Origin: an uncultured Pelagibacteraceae bacterium
GTDB taxonomy: Bacteria; Pseudomonadota; Alphaproteobacteria; Pelagibacterales; Pelagibacteraceae
DNA: 64,000 bases
Assembly (NCBI GenBank): GCA_902524235.1
Contig: CABZCF010000003.1
Span: forward strand, 1-64,000
Reading direction: 5' to 3'
The notes beneath the pieces were generated by a model. The model saw nothing but the letters and a program-made list of their open reading frames with translations, did no database searches and was not told where the DNA came from. The translations under genes were made by a program, and so were the position numbers. Below are positions 47,940 to 60,584 of this stretch, piece after piece; position 1 is the stretch's first letter, and each line of letters opens with the position of its first letter.

Positions 47940-47967
47940 AAAATACTCATTAATTTAAATTTGTCAA
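47940..47967 (-). promoter_or_regulatory. Strong sigma70-like promoter upstream of rpsL
   Basis: On the minus strand a perfect TTGACA and TATTTT are 16 bp apart, within the gap between rpoC and rpsL. The expected start gives a leader of about 80 bases before the rpsL ATG, one of the few real leaders in the window. It would drive the str-S10-spc segment independently of rpoBC. Confidence 0.65.
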
Positions 47968-47996
47968 ATTAATATATGAGAACAAAAGTGAAATTA

Positions 47997-50900
47997 TTAT
48001 TGATTTACTTGATCTTTTGAGGTCTCAAGTTTTTCTTGTTGTGATAAAAAATTTTCATCATCTTTATGAGCCATTTTATTCCATAAATTTTTAATTGAGC
48101 CAGTTCCTGCAGGCACAAGTCTTCCAACAATAACATTCTCCTTAAGTCCAGACAATTTATCTACTTTCCCTTTAATTGCTGCATCAGTAAGGACCCTGGT
48201 AGTTTCTTGGAAAGAAGCAGCTGAGATAAACGACTCTGTTTGTAATGATGCTTTTGTTATACCCATCAAAACTCTCTCGCCTTTAGCTTCTTTTTTTCCA
48301 TCTTTTACCAAATCTTCATTCATGTTTAAAAATCTAATTCTATCTACAATTTCACCAGGAAGTAAATTAGAGTCACCTGTATCTTTAATCTCAACTTTTT
48401 TAAGCATTTGTCTAAGTATTACTTCAATATGTTTATCATTTATTATTACACCCTGTAGCCTATAAACTTCTTGTACTTGATTTACAAAATATTCAGTTAA
48501 CTCCTCAATACCTAATATACGCAATATATCGTGAGGTAAAGGTTGGCCATCAAGCAAGTATTCTCCTTTTTTAATCTTTTCACCTTGATTAAAGTTAATA
48601 TGTTTGCCTTTAGGAATTAAATAAGACGAAGTTTCGCCATTTTCAGACTCAATAGTTACTCTTTGTTTTCCTCTAACCTCTTTTCCAAAAAGAACTTTTC
48701 CATCATTTTCTGCAATTATTGCACTATCTTTAGCTTTCCTAGCCTCAAATAGTTCAGCAACTCTTGGTAGTCCCCCTGTTATATCCTTGGTTTTGGAAGT
48801 TTCTTTAGGTAACCTAGCTATAACATCGCCAGCAAATATTTTTTGTCCATCTTTCACAGACAAAATAGAATCTGGTACTAAATAATATCTAGCCTCATTA
48901 TCGTCTGCTTTTTTTATTACATTACCCTTTTCATCTCTTAAAGTAATCCTTGGTTTTAAATCAGTATTTTTAGATTGTGTTTTCCAATCAATTACCGTTT
49001 TAGTAGAAATACCCGTAGCATCGTCAACAGTCTCGGCCAATGATATACCATCTGTTAAGTCAACAAAATTTACTATACCGCTAGTTTCTGCTATTACTGG
49101 AGTTGTATATGGGTCCCATTCGCATATCTTAGTATTTTTTTTAATTTTATTGTCGTTTTGGAAAAATAATTTTGAACCATAAGGAACTTTATAGACCGCT
49201 TTTTGTAATCCGTTTTCATCCTCTATAGAAAGCTGAGTATTTCTCCCCATAACAACAAGATTTTTTTTAGAATCCTCTATTAAATTTGTATTAATTATCT
49301 TTAATATTCCATCGGTTTTAGAGACAATTTGAGAGTCTTGTTTAATGGATGCTGTACCACCGACATGGAACGTTCTCATTGTTAATTGGGTACCAGGCTC
49401 TCCAATTGATTGTGCTGAGATCATGCCTATAGCTTCTCCAACATGAACCATTTGACCTCTAGATAAGTCTCTGCCATAACATTTTGCACAAACACCTTCT
49501 TTAGAGCTACATGTAATAACTGAATAGACATTTATAATTTTTACTCCAGCAGCATCTATTTTTTCGCATGCCGCCTCATCTATCATTTCATTTTTTTTAA
49601 TTATTACTTCACCATTAATTGGATTTTTAACGTCAGAGGCAACGACCCTTCCTAAAGATCTTTCAGATAAACTTACTATGACATTTCCACCCTCTATTAT
49701 TTCTGATAATCTTATAAATCCTGGTTTTTCACATTCGTTTTTTGTAATTGTTAGATCTTGTGCAACGTCACATAATCTTCTCGTTAGATAGCCTGAATTA
49801 GCAGTTTTTAATGCAGTATCAGCTAATCCTTTTCTAGCACCATGAGTTGAGTTAAAATATTCCAAAGCAGTTAAACCTTCTTTGAAATTTGAGGTAATCG
49901 GTGACTCTATTATTTCTCCAGATGGTTTAGCGATTAAACCTCTCATTCCTGCAAGTTGCTTCATTTGTGCTGCAGAACCTCTTGCGCCACTATCTGCCAT
50001 CATAAATACTGAATTTATTTTTAGACCTTCTTTAGTCACTTCTGTTGCTGAGATCCTTTTCATCATTTCAGAGGCTACTTTATCTGTACATTTTGACCAT
50101 GCATCAACAACCTTATTATATCTTTCACCTCTCGTAATAAGGCCCTCTGAGTATTGATTTTCATAGTCTGCGATTAATTTTTTTGTCTCCTCGATTAATT
50201 GTTCTTTATTTTCAGGAATAATTAAGTCATCTTTTCCGAAAGAAATTCCTGCTTTAAATGCATGTTTAAATCCAAGGTCCTTTAACTTATCGCAGAAAAT
50301 AACAGTATTTTTTTGTCCGGAAAACCTGAAAACATGGTCAATTATTTCTGAGACAACTTTTTTTGGTAATAATCTATCTATTAATGAAAATTTATTATTG
50401 TGATTCTTTGGTAATAAATTTGCAAGTAAAAATCGACCTGCGGTACTAATATGTTTTTCAAATTTCTCTTTTCCATTCTCGTCTATAGTTGCAAATCTAG
50501 AAACTATTCTTGAATGAACCTTAATTTTACCAATTTCAAGAGCGTGTTCAATTTCAGATGTATTTACAAAATACCCTTCAACTTTCTCTGATTGGTAGGG
50601 TGGTTGTGACAAGTAATAAATTCCTAGTATCATATCCTGGCTTGGTACAATTATAGGTTTTCCATTTGATGGGCTTAAAATATTGTTAGTTGACATCATT
50701 AAAACTCTTGCTTCCAACTGAGCTTCTAAACTTAAAGGAATATGAACAGCCATTTGGTCACCGTCAAAGTCAGCATTAAACGCTGCACATGTTAGTGGGT
50801 GTAATTCTATAGCGTCTCCTTCAATTAGTTTTGGTTCAAATGCCTGAACTCCTAACCTATGTAAAGTTGGAGCTCGATTTAGTAAAATAGGATGTTCTCT

Positions 50901-52160
50901 AACTATTAGTTCTAATGAATCCCAAACTTCAGGCCTTTCTTTCTCAACAAATTTTTTTGCTTGTTTAATAGTTGATGCTAGACCCAGTTTATTCAATCTT
51001 GCGTATAAAAAAGGTTTAAATAATTCTAAAGCCATTTTTTTTGGTAGACCACATTCGTGTAATTTTAAATCTGGTCCAACAACTATTACTGACCTACCTG
51101 AGTAATCAACCCTTTTGCCTAAAAGATTTTGTCTAAATCTTCCTTGCTTACCTTTAAGCATTTCTGCTAAAGATTTTAATGGTCTTTTACCAGTTCCCGT
51201 AATTACTCTTCCTCTTCTTCCGTTGTCAAACAAAGCGTCTACAGACTCTTGTAGCATTCTCTTTTCGTTTCTTACAATTATATCTGGAGCTTTAAGGTCC
51301 ATTAATCTTTTTAATCTGTTATTTCTATTTATAACTCTTCTGTAAAGATCGTTAAGATCTGAAGTTGCAAACCTGCCACCATCTAGTGGAACCAATGGTC
51401 TTAATTCTGGTGGTATTACTGGAACCGTTGTTAGAATCATCCACTCAGGTTTGTTTCCAGTCTCTATGAATGATTCAATTAACTTTAATCTTTTTATTGA
51501 TCTTTCCTCTGCTACCTTTGATTTAGTCTCTTTTATTGCATTAACTAATTTTGTCCTTTCCTCTTCTAAGTTTATAGATTTTAAAATTTCAAGTATTGCT
51601 TCAGCGCCTATTCCAGCAGTGAAAGACTCCTCGCCATATTGATCCTGATATTTAATAAGTTCTTCTTCTCCAAGTAATTGATTTTTTTTTAAACCTGTTA
51701 GTCCTGGCTCGATAACAATAAAGTTTTCAAAATATAACACTCTTTCAACTTCTTTTAATTTCATATCAATTACTAATGATATTCTACTCGGTAAAGACTT
51801 GAGGAACCAAATGTGGGCAACTGGTGTAGCTAAATTTATATGTCCCATTCTCTCTCTTCTGACGTTTGATTTTGTAACCTCTACACCACATTTTTCACAT
51901 ATTATTCCCCTAAATTTCATTCTTTTGTATTTTCCACAAAGACACTCATAATCTTTAATTGGACCAAATATTCTTGCACAAAATAGACCGTCTTTTTCAG
52001 GTCTGAAAGTTCTATAATTTATAGTCTCAGGCTTTTTAATCTCACCATAAGTCCAGGATTTAATTTTTTCCGGGCTGGCTAATGTAATTTTAATGCTATT
52101 AAAATTCTGAGCATCGCTTATCTCTGTACTTTTAAATAGATCTGATATTTCTTTGCTCAT
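47997..52160 (-). CDS. rpoC: RNA polymerase beta' subunit
   Basis: Catalytic subunit of RNA polymerase, 1387 residues, full length. The N-terminal zinc ribbon is [20 protein letters not shown], the catalytic Mg-binding loop is [17 protein letters not shown], and the second zinc site is [20 protein letters not shown]. The bridge and trigger-helix regions ([37 protein letters not shown]) are intact. It starts 1 bp after rpoB. No terminator hairpin is visible after the stop. Confidence 0.98.
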   Translation of the reverse strand: MSKEISDLFKSTEISDAQNFNSIKITLASPEKIKSWTYGEIKKPETINYRTFRPEKDGLFCARIFGPIKDYECLCGKYKRMKFRGIICEKCGVEVTKSNVRRERMGHINLATPVAHIWFLKSLPSRISLVIDMKLKEVERVLYFENFIVIEPGLTGLKKNQLLGEEELIKYQDQYGEESFTAGIGAEAILEILKSINLEEERTKLVNAIKETKSKVAEERSIKRLKLIESFIETGNKPEWMILTTVPVIPPELRPLVPLDGGRFATSDLNDLYRRVINRNNRLKRLMDLKAPDIIVRNEKRMLQESVDALFDNGRRGRVITGTGKRPLKSLAEMLKGKQGRFRQNLLGKRVDYSGRSVIVVGPDLKLHECGLPKKMALELFKPFLYARLNKLGLASTIKQAKKFVEKERPEVWDSLELIVREHPILLNRAPTLHRLGVQAFEPKLIEGDAIELHPLTCAAFNADFDGDQMAVHIPLSLEAQLEARVLMMSTNNILSPSNGKPIIVPSQDMILGIYYLSQPPYQSEKVEGYFVNTSEIEHALEIGKIKVHSRIVSRFATIDENGKEKFEKHISTAGRFLLANLLPKNHNNKFSLIDRLLPKKVVSEIIDHVFRFSGQKNTVIFCDKLKDLGFKHAFKAGISFGKDDLIIPENKEQLIEETKKLIADYENQYSEGLITRGERYNKVVDAWSKCTDKVASEMMKRISATEVTKEGLKINSVFMMADSGARGSAAQMKQLAGMRGLIAKPSGEIIESPITSNFKEGLTALEYFNSTHGARKGLADTALKTANSGYLTRRLCDVAQDLTITKNECEKPGFIRLSEIIEGGNVIVSLSERSLGRVVASDVKNPINGEVIIKKNEMIDEAACEKIDAAGVKIINVYSVITCSSKEGVCAKCYGRDLSRGQMVHVGEAIGMISAQSIGEPGTQLTMRTFHVGGTASIKQDSQIVSKTDGILKIINTNLIEDSKKNLVVMGRNTQLSIEDENGLQKAVYKVPYGSKLFFQNDNKIKKNTKICEWDPYTTPVIAETSGIVNFVDLTDGISLAETVDDATGISTKTVIDWKTQSKNTDLKPRITLRDEKGNVIKKADDNEARYYLVPDSILSVKDGQKIFAGDVIARLPKETSKTKDITGGLPRVAELFEARKAKDSAIIAENDGKVLFGKEVRGKQRVTIESENGETSSYLIPKGKHINFNQGEKIKKGEYLLDGQPLPHDILRILGIEELTEYFVNQVQEVYRLQGVIINDKHIEVILRQMLKKVEIKDTGDSNLLPGEIVDRIRFLNMNEDLVKDGKKEAKGERVLMGITKASLQTESFISAASFQETTRVLTDAAIKGKVDKLSGLKENVIVGRLVPAGTGSIKNLWNKMAHKDDENFLSQQEKLETSKDQVNQ

Positions 52161-52161
52161 T

Positions 52162-55100
52162 TTAATTTAACTCCACATTTAAAGCTAATGATTTTATTTC
52201 TTTAACTAGCACATTGAAGGACTCTGGGATACCCGATTCAAAATTTTCTTCTCCCTTAACAATTGTCTCGTATACTTTTACTCTACCAGCAACATCATCT
52301 GATTTAACTGTAAGAATTTCTTGCAATGTGTAAGATGCTCCATACGCTTCTAAGGCCCAAACTTCCATTTCCCCAAACCTCTGTCCTCCTAATTGTGCTT
52401 TACCACCTAAAGGTTGCTGAGTAACTAGGCTGTAAGGGCCTGTGGATCTTGCATGTATTTTATCCTCGACTAAATGGTGTAATTTGAGCATGTAAATAGT
52501 ACCCACTGTTACAGGTCTATCAAATTTTTCTCCAGTTCTTCCGTCCCATAAAAATGTTTGACCTGACTTAGGTAAGTCAGAGATTTCTAACATTTTAGTT
52601 ACATCATCCTCTTTAGCTCCATCAAAAACTGGTGTAGCGATAGGTATTCCGTTTTGAATATTACTACAAAGATCTTTAAATTCATTATCACTTAATTTTG
52701 AAATTTTTTCTTCGTATACATCTTTTCCGTATACCGTTTTTAATATATTTAAAATTTTTTCATTTTTTTCAATTAGTTTATTATTTTCATTTATTAATTT
52801 TTTAATTTTTTCACCTAATTCTGTGCACGACCATCCTAGATGAGTTTCTAATATTTGACCAACATTCATTCTACTTGGTACACCCAAAGGATTTAAAACA
52901 ATATCTACAGGTTTGCCATTTTCTTGATATGGCATATCCTCAACAGGTACTATTTTACTTACAACTCCTTTATTTCCATGTCTGCCAGACATTTTATCTC
53001 CAGGCCTTAATCTTCTTTTAATAGCAACAAATACTTTTACCATTTTCATAACACTTGGCAATAAATCGTCACCTTGTTTAATTTTTAATACTTTATCCTC
53101 AAATCTCTCTAAAATATCTCCTTTTGCTAAATCGTATTGTTCTTTTAATTTATTAAGTGCATCACTTTTATTTTGATCTTGTACTGATAGTTTAAATATT
53201 TCATTTATAGTTAGTTTAAATATTTTTTCTGTTGTTAAATTCTCTCCTTCATTTATTTCCTTAACTTTTTTTAATACTGACAATCCATCAAGAATTTGAG
53301 ATGCTCTTTGTTTAATACTTCTTTCTAAAATTTCTTCCTCAACATTTTTATCTTGCTGAACACTCTCTATTTCAGATCTTTCAATAGTTATAGATCTCTC
53401 ATCTTTCTCAATTCCATGTCTATTAAAAACTCTTACATCTACCACAATTCCACCACTTCCACTTGGCATCTTTAAAGAAGTATCAGTTACATCTATAGCT
53501 TTTTCACCAAATATTGATCTTAATAATTTCTCTTCAGCACCTGATGCGGAATCACCTTTTGGGGTAACTTTTCCAACTAAAATGTCTCCTGGTTTAACTT
53601 CAGCGCCAATATAAACTATACCTGACTCATCAAGATTTTTTAATGCCTCTTCATTCACATTTGGAATATCTCTAGTAATATCTTCCTCACCTAATTTTGT
53701 ATCCCTCGCCATAACTTCATATTCCTCTATATGAATTGAGGTGAATACATCATCAGTAACACATCTCTCTGAAATAAGAATCGAGTCCTCAAAATTATAA
53801 CCTTGCCATGGCATAAATGCTACAGTAACATTTTTGCCTAATGCTAACTCTCCAATTTTTGTAGATGGGCCATCTGCAATTATATCTCCAGATTTAACTC
53901 GATCTCCAACCCTTACTAATGGTTTTTGATTAATACAAGTATTTTGATTAGATCTTTTAAATTTCTGTAAATTATAGATATCAACACCAGATTTAGAATA
54001 ATCTTTGTCATCTTTTGCTTTAATAACTATTCTTTTTCCATCTATTTTGTCAACTATTCCATCTCTTTTTGCTACTATTGTTACTCCAGAGTCTAATGCT
54101 ACATCACTCTCTATACCTGTTCCAACTAAAGGTGCTTCAGGTTTTAATAAAGGCACTGCTTGTCTCATCATATTTGAACCCATCAATGCTCTATTAGCAT
54201 CGTCATTTTCTAAGAAAGGAATTAGTGATGCGGCAACTGAAACAAGTTGTTTTGGAGAAACATCAATATAATCTATGTTATCCGGTTTAGATAATATAAA
54301 ATCTAGGTTCTGTCGACAAGAAACCAATTCTTCTTTAAATTTTCCATTTTTATCAATCACAGAATTTGCCTGAGCAATTGTATACTTTGATTCCTCCATT
54401 GCCGATAAGTATTGGATTTCATCCTGGACAACACCGTTGGTGACTTTTTTATAAGGACTTTCAATAAAACCATATTTATTAATTTTTGAATAAGTTGATA
54501 GACTGTTAATTAAACCGATGTTTGGACCTTCTGGGGTTTCTATAGGGCAAATTCTCCCATAATGGGTTGGATGAACATCTCTAACTTCAAAGCCAGCTCT
54601 TTCTCTAGTTAGACCACCAGGACCTAATGCTGATACCCTTCTTTTGTGTGTTATCTCAGATAAAGGATTAGTTTGATCCATAAACTGAGATAATTGAGAC
54701 GTAGCAAAAAAATCTTTCAATGAAATAGTTAATGGTTTTGCATTTATCAAATCTTGTGGCATTGCAGACTCAACATCTAGCGTGGTCATTTTTTCTTTTA
54801 TAGCTCTTTCCATCCTATAAACACCAATTCTTGCCTGATTTTCAACCAGTTCTCCTACAGATCTCACTCGTCTATTGCCTAGATGATCTATGTCGTCAAC
54901 ATCATCTTTACCATCTCTTAGATCTAGCATTTTTTTAACTATAGAAATTATGTCGTCATTTCTTAAGATAGTTATTTTATCCGAACAGGTTAAGTCTAAC
55001 CTTGAATTCATCTTTACCCGACCTACATCAGACAAATCATACCTTTCGGAACTAAAAAATAAATTATTAAATATTTGCGATGCAATTTCTATTGTTGGGG

Positions 55101-56244
55101 GTTCGCCAGGTCTTAAAACTTTATAAATTTCAGTTATTGAGTCGTTTTTATTATCATTTTTGTCGTTAAGTAAAGACGATAGAATATAAGGACCTTTGTT
55201 TATTGAATTTGTTTTTGAAATTATTATAGTATTTACATCATTTTCTGTAATTTTTTCAATTATAGTTTCGTTAAGTTCTGTGCCAATTTTGAACTCATCC
55301 TCTAATATGTTTAGTTTCTTATGTAAAAATTTACCTCTCAAATATTCGCTTGATACAAGTATTTCTTTTAACCCCTCGCTATGTAACTTTCTAGCTTGGA
55401 GGAAATTAGTTTTTTGCCCAGATTTAATAATTACTTTGTTAGACTTTGCATCAATTACCTCCTCAGAAAAGTTTTTCGATTTATAATTTTCTGGATCAAA
55501 CTTTGTTTTCCACTTTTTTTTATCTTTATCGTAGCTTAATATTTCTTTTTCGTAGAATTCACTTACTATGTCTTCTTTTGAATACCCAAGTGCTTGAAGT
55601 AGCGTAGTCACTAATAATTTTTTTTTTCTATCTATTCTAAAATATAATAAATCCTTGACATCAAATTCGAAATCTAACCATGACCCTCTGTTTGGAATTA
55701 CTCTACAATTAAATAAAAGTTTTCCACTGGCATGAGATTTTCCATTATCGTGGTCGAAAAATACTCCTGGACTTCTATGCATTTGATTAACAACAACCCT
55801 TTGAACACCGTTTGTTATAAATGTACCACTATTAGTCATCATGGGAACTTCTCCCATATAAACCTCCTGCTCCTTCGCTGATAAAATATCTTTAGTGTTA
55901 TCTTCTTGATTAATGTCGAATACTACTAGTCGAAGAGTACATTTTAAGGCTGCCGAATATGTTAACCCTCTTGCTATACACTCATCAACATCAAACTTTG
56001 GTTTTTCAAGTCTATAAGATACATATTCTAATGATGCTTTATCGTTTAAATCATCTATTGGGAAAATACTTTTAAAAACTCTATCAAAACCTTTGACCAA
56101 ATAAGCTTCTACATCTTTTTTGTTTTCTGTTAATTCTTTATATGAATTTTTTTGAACTTCTATAAGATTTGGGATTGATAAACTTTCTTTTAATTTACCA
56201 AAGTTTTTTCTTATATTTTTTTTCTCTGTAAAAGATAATTCCAT
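52162..56244 (-). CDS. rpoB: RNA polymerase beta subunit
   Basis: Second large catalytic subunit of RNA polymerase. I start at the ATG at 56244 ([20 protein letters not shown], 1360 residues). The track's start consists of two TTG codons just upstream. The rifampicin-pocket region reads [20 protein letters not shown] and [40 protein letters not shown] and the C-terminal [20 protein letters not shown] are also present. A 46-bp gap separates it from rplL. Confidence 0.97.
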   Translation of the reverse strand: MELSFTEKKNIRKNFGKLKESLSIPNLIEVQKNSYKELTENKKDVEAYLVKGFDRVFKSIFPIDDLNDKASLEYVSYRLEKPKFDVDECIARGLTYSAALKCTLRLVVFDINQEDNTKDILSAKEQEVYMGEVPMMTNSGTFITNGVQRVVVNQMHRSPGVFFDHDNGKSHASGKLLFNCRVIPNRGSWLDFEFDVKDLLYFRIDRKKKLLVTTLLQALGYSKEDIVSEFYEKEILSYDKDKKKWKTKFDPENYKSKNFSEEVIDAKSNKVIIKSGQKTNFLQARKLHSEGLKEILVSSEYLRGKFLHKKLNILEDEFKIGTELNETIIEKITENDVNTIIISKTNSINKGPYILSSLLNDKNDNKNDSITEIYKVLRPGEPPTIEIASQIFNNLFFSSERYDLSDVGRVKMNSRLDLTCSDKITILRNDDIISIVKKMLDLRDGKDDVDDIDHLGNRRVRSVGELVENQARIGVYRMERAIKEKMTTLDVESAMPQDLINAKPLTISLKDFFATSQLSQFMDQTNPLSEITHKRRVSALGPGGLTRERAGFEVRDVHPTHYGRICPIETPEGPNIGLINSLSTYSKINKYGFIESPYKKVTNGVVQDEIQYLSAMEESKYTIAQANSVIDKNGKFKEELVSCRQNLDFILSKPDNIDYIDVSPKQLVSVAASLIPFLENDDANRALMGSNMMRQAVPLLKPEAPLVGTGIESDVALDSGVTIVAKRDGIVDKIDGKRIVIKAKDDKDYSKSGVDIYNLQKFKRSNQNTCINQKPLVRVGDRVKSGDIIADGPSTKIGELALGKNVTVAFMPWQGYNFEDSILISERCVTDDVFTSIHIEEYEVMARDTKLGEEDITRDIPNVNEEALKNLDESGIVYIGAEVKPGDILVGKVTPKGDSASGAEEKLLRSIFGEKAIDVTDTSLKMPSGSGGIVVDVRVFNRHGIEKDERSITIERSEIESVQQDKNVEEEILERSIKQRASQILDGLSVLKKVKEINEGENLTTEKIFKLTINEIFKLSVQDQNKSDALNKLKEQYDLAKGDILERFEDKVLKIKQGDDLLPSVMKMVKVFVAIKRRLRPGDKMSGRHGNKGVVSKIVPVEDMPYQENGKPVDIVLNPLGVPSRMNVGQILETHLGWSCTELGEKIKKLINENNKLIEKNEKILNILKTVYGKDVYEEKISKLSDNEFKDLCSNIQNGIPIATPVFDGAKEDDVTKMLEISDLPKSGQTFLWDGRTGEKFDRPVTVGTIYMLKLHHLVEDKIHARSTGPYSLVTQQPLGGKAQLGGQRFGEMEVWALEAYGASYTLQEILTVKSDDVAGRVKVYETIVKGEENFESGIPESFNVLVKEIKSLALNVELN

Positions 56245-56296
56245 CAACAATCCTGATTTATTTTTTTTATAAACCAGTTCTAATTCTTTATTTAAT

Positions 56297-56668
56297 TTAC
56301 TTAAGTTCTACTTTTGCGCCTGCTGCTTCAAGTTTCTTCTTTATCTCTTCAGCTTCTTGTTTTTTAACACCTGATTTAACTTCTTTTGGTGCTCCCTCAA
56401 CTAAATCTTTAGCTTCTTTTAAACCTAAAGACGTTACGGCTCTAACTTCTTTAATAACATTAATTTTCTTTTCTCCTGCTGCTGCAAGAACAATTGTAAA
56501 TTCATCTTTTTCTTCAGCTGGTGCTGCTGCTCCACCTGCTGCTGGTGCTGCTGCTACAGCAGCCGCTGCTGTAACTCCCCACTTTTCTTCAAGTTGTTTT
56601 GAAAGTTCAGCTGCTTCTACAACAGTTAAACTTGATAATTCATCTATAATTTTGTTTAAGTCCGCCAT
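56297..56668 (-). CDS. rplL: 50S ribosomal protein L7/L12
   Basis: Stalk protein, present in several copies per ribosome, that recruits translational GTPases. The 123 residues show an N-terminal dimer domain ([20 protein letters not shown]), an Ala-rich hinge (about 35-52, [17 protein letters not shown]) and the globular domain with [20 protein letters not shown]. The hinge has the highest GC of this neighbourhood because of its alanine codons. Confidence 0.97.
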   Translation of the reverse strand: MADLNKIIDELSSLTVVEAAELSKQLEEKWGVTAAAAVAAAPAAGGAAAPAEEKDEFTIVLAAAGEKKINVIKEVRAVTSLGLKEAKDLVEGAPKEVKSGVKKQEAEEIKKKLEAAGAKVELK

Positions 56669-56683
56669 ATAATTTTGTCCTGG

Positions 56684-57193
56684 TTATTTTTTTGATTTTT
56701 CGAGCGCTAAAATAGCGATTTTTGAGGCAGGTGCAAGTAAAATACTTGCTAATTTTTGTGCCGGAGATCTCAAAATTCCCACTATTTTTGCCCTTGCTTC
56801 ATCTAAAGTTGGCAATGTAGCAACATTTTGAACACCAACTAAGTCCAAAATATCATTGCCCATGATTCCCCCTAAAATTTTTAGTTTTTCATTTTCCTTA
56901 GAAAATTTTGTTAAAATCTTAGCTGACGTTATTGCGTCATCTGACAATGCTACCGCTGTAGGCCCTTTAAACAAATCTGAAAGATCTTTGCATCTTGTAT
57001 TTTCTATAGCGAGTTTTGTAATTCTATTTTTAGTGATTTTGAATTGAATACCATGTTCACGCATCTTAGATCTAAGTTCGTCTAACTGTGATACGGTTAA
57101 ACCTTGGTAGTGAGCCACAATGACAGCTTCAGACTTATCAAAGTTTGTTTTCATTTCTTGAATATAAGTCTGTTTTTTTGCTTTACTCATCAT
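56684..57193 (-). CDS. rplJ: 50S ribosomal protein L10
   Basis: Stalk base anchoring L7/L12 dimers. The 169 residues include VIVAHYQGLTVSQLDELRSK, IQFKITKNRITKLAIE and the helical C-terminus that binds L7/L12. Two ATG codons in a row open the gene. Only 2 bp separate it from rplA, so the L10 autoregulatory leader known from E. coli is absent at this position. Confidence 0.96.
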   Translation of the reverse strand: MMSKAKKQTYIQEMKTNFDKSEAVIVAHYQGLTVSQLDELRSKMREHGIQFKITKNRITKLAIENTRCKDLSDLFKGPTAVALSDDAITSAKILTKFSKENEKLKILGGIMGNDILDLVGVQNVATLPTLDEARAKIVGILRSPAQKLASILLAPASKIAILALEKSKK

Positions 57194-57195
57194 AA

Positions 57196-57882
57196 TTAAA
57201 TACTCTTCTCTAATTTAAGTTTAAATGATCTTCCCATAGTTGAGGTTATAAAACTGTTTTTTATCAAATTTCCTTTAACATTATTATTTGATTTTTCTTT
57301 ATCTAAAGCATCCAAAATAGCATTTAAATTTTTTGTTAGATTTTCATCACTGAACGATTTTCTTCCAATACTTACTCCTATATTGCCATCTTTGTCATTT
57401 CTAATTTCTACTTGACCAGACTTAGCATTTTTTACAGCCATTGAAATATCATCACTAACTGTTCCTAGTTTAGGATTTGGCATTAAACCTTTTGGGCCTA
57501 ATACTTTTCCCAATTTAGCTAATTTAGGCATCATCATAGAAGTGCAAATTAACTTATCAAAGTTTAGGTCACCAGATTTAATTTTTTCAATCAATTCATC
57601 TCCACCTACGATCTCAGCACCTGCATCTTTTGCATTTTGTTGTTTTGTGCCTTCGCAAACGACGCCTATCTTAATAGACTTTCCAGTTCCACTCGGTAAA
57701 TTTACAGAAGTTCTTATATTAATCTCACTTTTTTTTTGCTTATTATGAATTTGCAAACTCAAATCAATTGATTCGTCAAATTTAACTGTGCAATTGTTTT
57801 TAATTTCAGATATCAATTTTGAAAATATATCACCTTTTACGTTTATATCTTCGGTAAGTTTTTTGTATCTTTTTGAACTCAT
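57196..57882 (-). CDS. rplA: 50S ribosomal protein L1
   Basis: Mobile stalk protein of the large subunit beside the E site, and in E. coli the repressor of rplKA. The 228 residues include VNLPSGTGKSIKIGVVCEGT and KLGKVLGPKGLMPNPKLGTV, followed by GQVEIRNDKDGNIGVSIGRK. It overlaps the rplK stop by one base. Confidence 0.97.
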   Translation of the reverse strand: MSSKRYKKLTEDINVKGDIFSKLISEIKNNCTVKFDESIDLSLQIHNKQKKSEINIRTSVNLPSGTGKSIKIGVVCEGTKQQNAKDAGAEIVGGDELIEKIKSGDLNFDKLICTSMMMPKLAKLGKVLGPKGLMPNPKLGTVSDDISMAVKNAKSGQVEIRNDKDGNIGVSIGRKSFSDENLTKNLNAILDALDKEKSNNNVKGNLIKNSFITSTMGRSFKLKLEKSI

Positions 57883-58310
57883 TAATCTTTTACCTCTATA
57901 CCCATAGATCTAGCAGATCCTGCAATTATTTTTGATGCTTCTGTTATATCATTTGCATTGAGATCATTCATTTTCTTTTTTGCTATTTCTTCTATTTGTT
58001 TCATGGTTATTGATGCAACTATATTTCTACCTGGCTCACTTGATCCACTTTTTAATTTTACAGCCTCTTTTATAAAGTGACTTGCTGGAGGTGATTTAAT
58101 AATAAAATCAAATTTTTTATCTTTATATACCGTTATGATAACTGGAACTGGTTTTCCCATGAATGCTTTTGTTTTTTCGTTAAAAGCTTTACAAAATTCC
58201 ATAATATTAATACCCCTTTGACCAAGTGCTGGTCCAACAGGTGGTGCTGGATTGGCTTGACCACCGTTTATTTGTAATTTTACATATCCTGCTATCTCTT
58301 TTTTTGCCAT
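57882..58310 (-). CDS. rplK: 50S ribosomal protein L11
   Basis: Part of the GTPase-associated centre and needed for ribosome-dependent (p)ppGpp synthesis by RelA-type enzymes. The 142 residues include the proline-rich [20 protein letters not shown] and the C-terminal rRNA-binding domain ending [14 protein letters not shown]. It overlaps both nusG and rplA by one base. Confidence 0.98.
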   Translation of the reverse strand: MAKKEIAGYVKLQINGGQANPAPPVGPALGQRGINIMEFCKAFNEKTKAFMGKPVPVIITVYKDKKFDFIIKSPPASHFIKEAVKLKSGSSEPGRNIVASITMKQIEEIAKKKMNDLNANDITEASKIIAGSARSMGIEVKD

Positions 58311-58840
58311 TAACTTACCTTCTCTACTTGGTTATATTCAAGATCAACAGGTGTGGGCCTACCAAATATTGAAACTGATACTTTTAATCTTAATTTTTCC
58401 TCATCTATATCCTCAACCAACCCACTAAATGACGCAAATGGTCCGTCTATCACTTGTACCTTTTCTCCAACGTTATATTCTATGCTTGATTTAGGCTGTG
58501 CAACTCCATCTTTAATTTGTCCTAATATTTTTTCAATCTCTTTATCTGAAACTGGCACAGGTGTTCCCTTTGATCCTAAAAAACCGCTAACTTTTTTTAT
58601 ATTTTTAATCATGTGATAAATGTTATTGTCCATTTCACTCTTGATCAATACATAGCCAGGAAAATATTTTCTTTTTCTTTGTACTCTTTTGCCTCTTTTT
58701 ACCTCTGTTATGTCATGAGTAGGAACAATTATTTCCTCAATTTTCTCTGAAATTTTTGCTTTTTCTGCCTCTTCTTTTATGTTTTGTGCAACCTTATTCT
58801 CAAAACTCGAATAAGACTGAACTATATACCAATTTTTCAT
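58310..58840 (-). CDS. nusG: Transcription termination/antitermination factor NusG
   Basis: Binds RNA polymerase and links it to Rho or to the ribosome via S10. I use the ATG at 58840 ([20 protein letters not shown], 176 residues), which overlaps the secE stop as ATGA. The track start is a TTG one codon earlier. The NGN domain contains [20 protein letters not shown]. The C-terminal KOW domain has [20 protein letters not shown]. Confidence 0.97.
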   Translation of the reverse strand: MKNWYIVQSYSSFENKVAQNIKEEAEKAKISEKIEEIIVPTHDITEVKRGKRVQRKRKYFPGYVLIKSEMDNNIYHMIKNIKKVSGFLGSKGTPVPVSDKEIEKILGQIKDGVAQPKSSIEYNVGEKVQVIDGPFASFSGLVEDIDEEKLRLKVSVSIFGRPTPVDLEYNQVEKVS

Positions 58841-59031
58841 CAAAAATTTACCTTTAATATAATGTCTAAAAAAAACTTAAAAATTTGATCAACTAGTAAA
58901 AAAAATAAAGACGCAATTATAGCCATTGCTGCAACCATAAGTGTGCCTTGCAAGGTCTCTTTTTTTGTAGGCCAAGTAATTTTAAATGCTTCTTGTTTAA
59001 CTTCTTGAATAAATTTTAACGGGTTTTTCAT
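58840..59031 (-). CDS. secE: Protein translocase subunit SecE
   Basis: Clamps the SecY channel halves. This is the short, single-helix form with 63 residues, as usual outside gammaproteobacteria. FIQEVKQEAFKITWPTKKET is the conserved amphipathic part, followed by one transmembrane helix (GTLMVAAMAIIASLFFLLVD). It lies 20 bp after tRNA-Trp and is coupled to nusG. Confidence 0.96.
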   Translation of the reverse strand: MKNPLKFIQEVKQEAFKITWPTKKETLQGTLMVAAMAIIASLFFLLVDQIFKFFLDIILKVNF

Positions 59032-59051
59032 ATCATATGCACATTAATTAT

Positions 59052-59127
59052 TGGCAGGAGCGGAGGGAATCGAACCCCCAACCTCCGGTTTTGGAGACCG
59101 GCGCTCTACCAATTGAGCTACACTCCT
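59052..59127 (-). tRNA. tRNA-Trp (anticodon CCA)
   Basis: On the minus strand the acceptor AGGAGTG pairs with CGCTCCT (one G-T pair). The D arm is followed by the anticodon arm CCGGT-CTCCAAA-ACCGG with anticodon CCA. The T arm is GGGGG-TTCGATT-CCCTC. Discriminator G and an encoded CCA end complete it. It lies 13 bp after tuf and 20 bp before secE, the alphaproteobacterial arrangement, so it is probably cut from a tuf-secE transcript. Confidence 0.95.
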
Positions 59128-59140
59128 TTTATAGTGGAGC

Positions 59141-60331
59141 TTACTCTATAATCTTTGTTACTACTCCAGCTCCTACTGTTCTTCCACCCTCTCTAATTGC
59201 AAAATTTAACTTTTCACTCATAGCTATTGGTGTAATTAGTTTCACGGTAAATTTAGCGTCATCACCTGGCATTACCATTTCAGTTCCTGATGGCAATTCT
59301 ACTTCACCTGTTACATCAGTTGTTCTAAAATAAAATTGTGGTCTATATTTGGTAAAGAAAGGCGTATGTCTGCCACCTTCTTCTTTTTTGAGAACATATG
59401 CTTGCGCCTCAAATTTAGTATGAGGTGTAACAGAACCTGGTTTTGCAAGAACTTGTCCTCTCTCAACGTCTGTTCTTTCAATACCTCTTAATAGTGCACC
59501 AATATTATCTCCCGCTTCACCTGTATCAAGAATTTTTCTAAACATTTCTACACCTGTACAAACGGACTTTTTAGTATCTCTTATACCAACTATCTCAATC
59601 TCTTCTCCTGTCTTCACAACACCTTGCTCTACTCTACCTGTAACAACAGTACCTCTTCCAGAGATAGAAAAAACATCCTCAACTGGCATAAGGAAAGGTT
59701 TATCTTTTGGTCTATCTGGTTGAGGAATATGTTCATCAACAGCTTTCATTAGTTCCATTATTGCATTTTTTCCAACTGCTTCATCTTTCCCTTCAACGGC
59801 TGCTAAGGCTGAGCCTTTGATTATTGGAGTTTTGTCACCCGGAAATTTATATGAATTTAATAAATCTCTAATTTCTTCTTCAACTAATTCAATCATCTCT
59901 TTATCATCCACTTGATCAACTTTATTTAAAAAAACTACAATTGCTGGAACTCCAACCTGTCTTGCAAGAAGAATATGTTCTCTTGTTTGAGGCATAGGAC
60001 CATCTGCAGCATTAACAACTAATATTGCTCCATCCATTTGAGCAGCGCCAGTTATCATATTTTTTACATAATCAGCATGACCCGGGCAATCTACGTGAGC
60101 GTAATGTCTTTTTTCAGTTTCATATTCAACATGAGCTGTTGAAATTGTAATTCCTCTCTCTTTTTCTTCCGGTGCTTTGTCAATTTGATCATAAGCTACA
60201 AATTGTGCTCCTCCAGCTTCAGCTAAAACTTTTGTTATTGCTGCTGTTAGAGTTGTTTTACCATGATCCACATGTCCAATTGTACCAATATTACAATGTG
60301 GTTTACTTCTATTAAATTTTTCCTTCGACAT
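59141..60331 (-). CDS. tuf: Elongation factor Tu
   Basis: GTPase that brings aminoacyl-tRNA to the ribosome. The 396 residues have [20 protein letters not shown], the switch region [24 protein letters not shown] and [10 protein letters not shown]. Domains II and III end in [18 protein letters not shown]. It sits between tRNA-Gly and tRNA-Trp. This is the only tuf in the window, and the usual second site between fusA and rpsJ is empty. Confidence 0.98.
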   Translation of the reverse strand: MSKEKFNRSKPHCNIGTIGHVDHGKTTLTAAITKVLAEAGGAQFVAYDQIDKAPEEKERGITISTAHVEYETEKRHYAHVDCPGHADYVKNMITGAAQMDGAILVVNAADGPMPQTREHILLARQVGVPAIVVFLNKVDQVDDKEMIELVEEEIRDLLNSYKFPGDKTPIIKGSALAAVEGKDEAVGKNAIMELMKAVDEHIPQPDRPKDKPFLMPVEDVFSISGRGTVVTGRVEQGVVKTGEEIEIVGIRDTKKSVCTGVEMFRKILDTGEAGDNIGALLRGIERTDVERGQVLAKPGSVTPHTKFEAQAYVLKKEEGGRHTPFFTKYRPQFYFRTTDVTGEVELPSGTEMVMPGDDAKFTVKLITPIAMSEKLNFAIREGGRTVGAGVVTKIIE

Positions 60332-60367
60332 TACTTTATATACCTCACTTATTAGTTTTGTTTAAAT

Positions 60368-60441
60368 TGGAGCGGGTAAAGGGAATCGAACCCTTACATC
60401 CAGCTTGGAAGGCTAGCGTTCTACCATTGAACTACACCCGC
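60368..60441 (-). tRNA. tRNA-Gly (anticodon UCC)
   Basis: On the minus strand GCGGGTG pairs with TACCCGC. The anticodon arm CTAGC-CTTCCAA-GCTGG gives anticodon TCC, read as UCC, for GGA/GGG codons. The T arm TAAGG-GTTCGAT-TCCCTTTA is standard. Discriminator T, then an encoded CCA (60368-60370). It lies 36 bp before tuf and 38 bp after tRNA-Tyr. Confidence 0.95.
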
Positions 60442-60479
60442 GTCACCCAAGTTTAACACTCCGTTGTAAACATTTTGAA

Positions 60480-60565
<86 letters not shown>

Positions 60566-60584
60566 ATATAGTAGGGGAAGCGCC

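Noticed and set aside
59037-59333. ORF of 98 residues on the plus strand starting MHINYWQERRESNPQPP
   Set aside because: It is the antisense of tRNA-Trp and the tuf 3' end. The SNPQPPVLETGALP text is the well-known false translation of a reversed tRNA.
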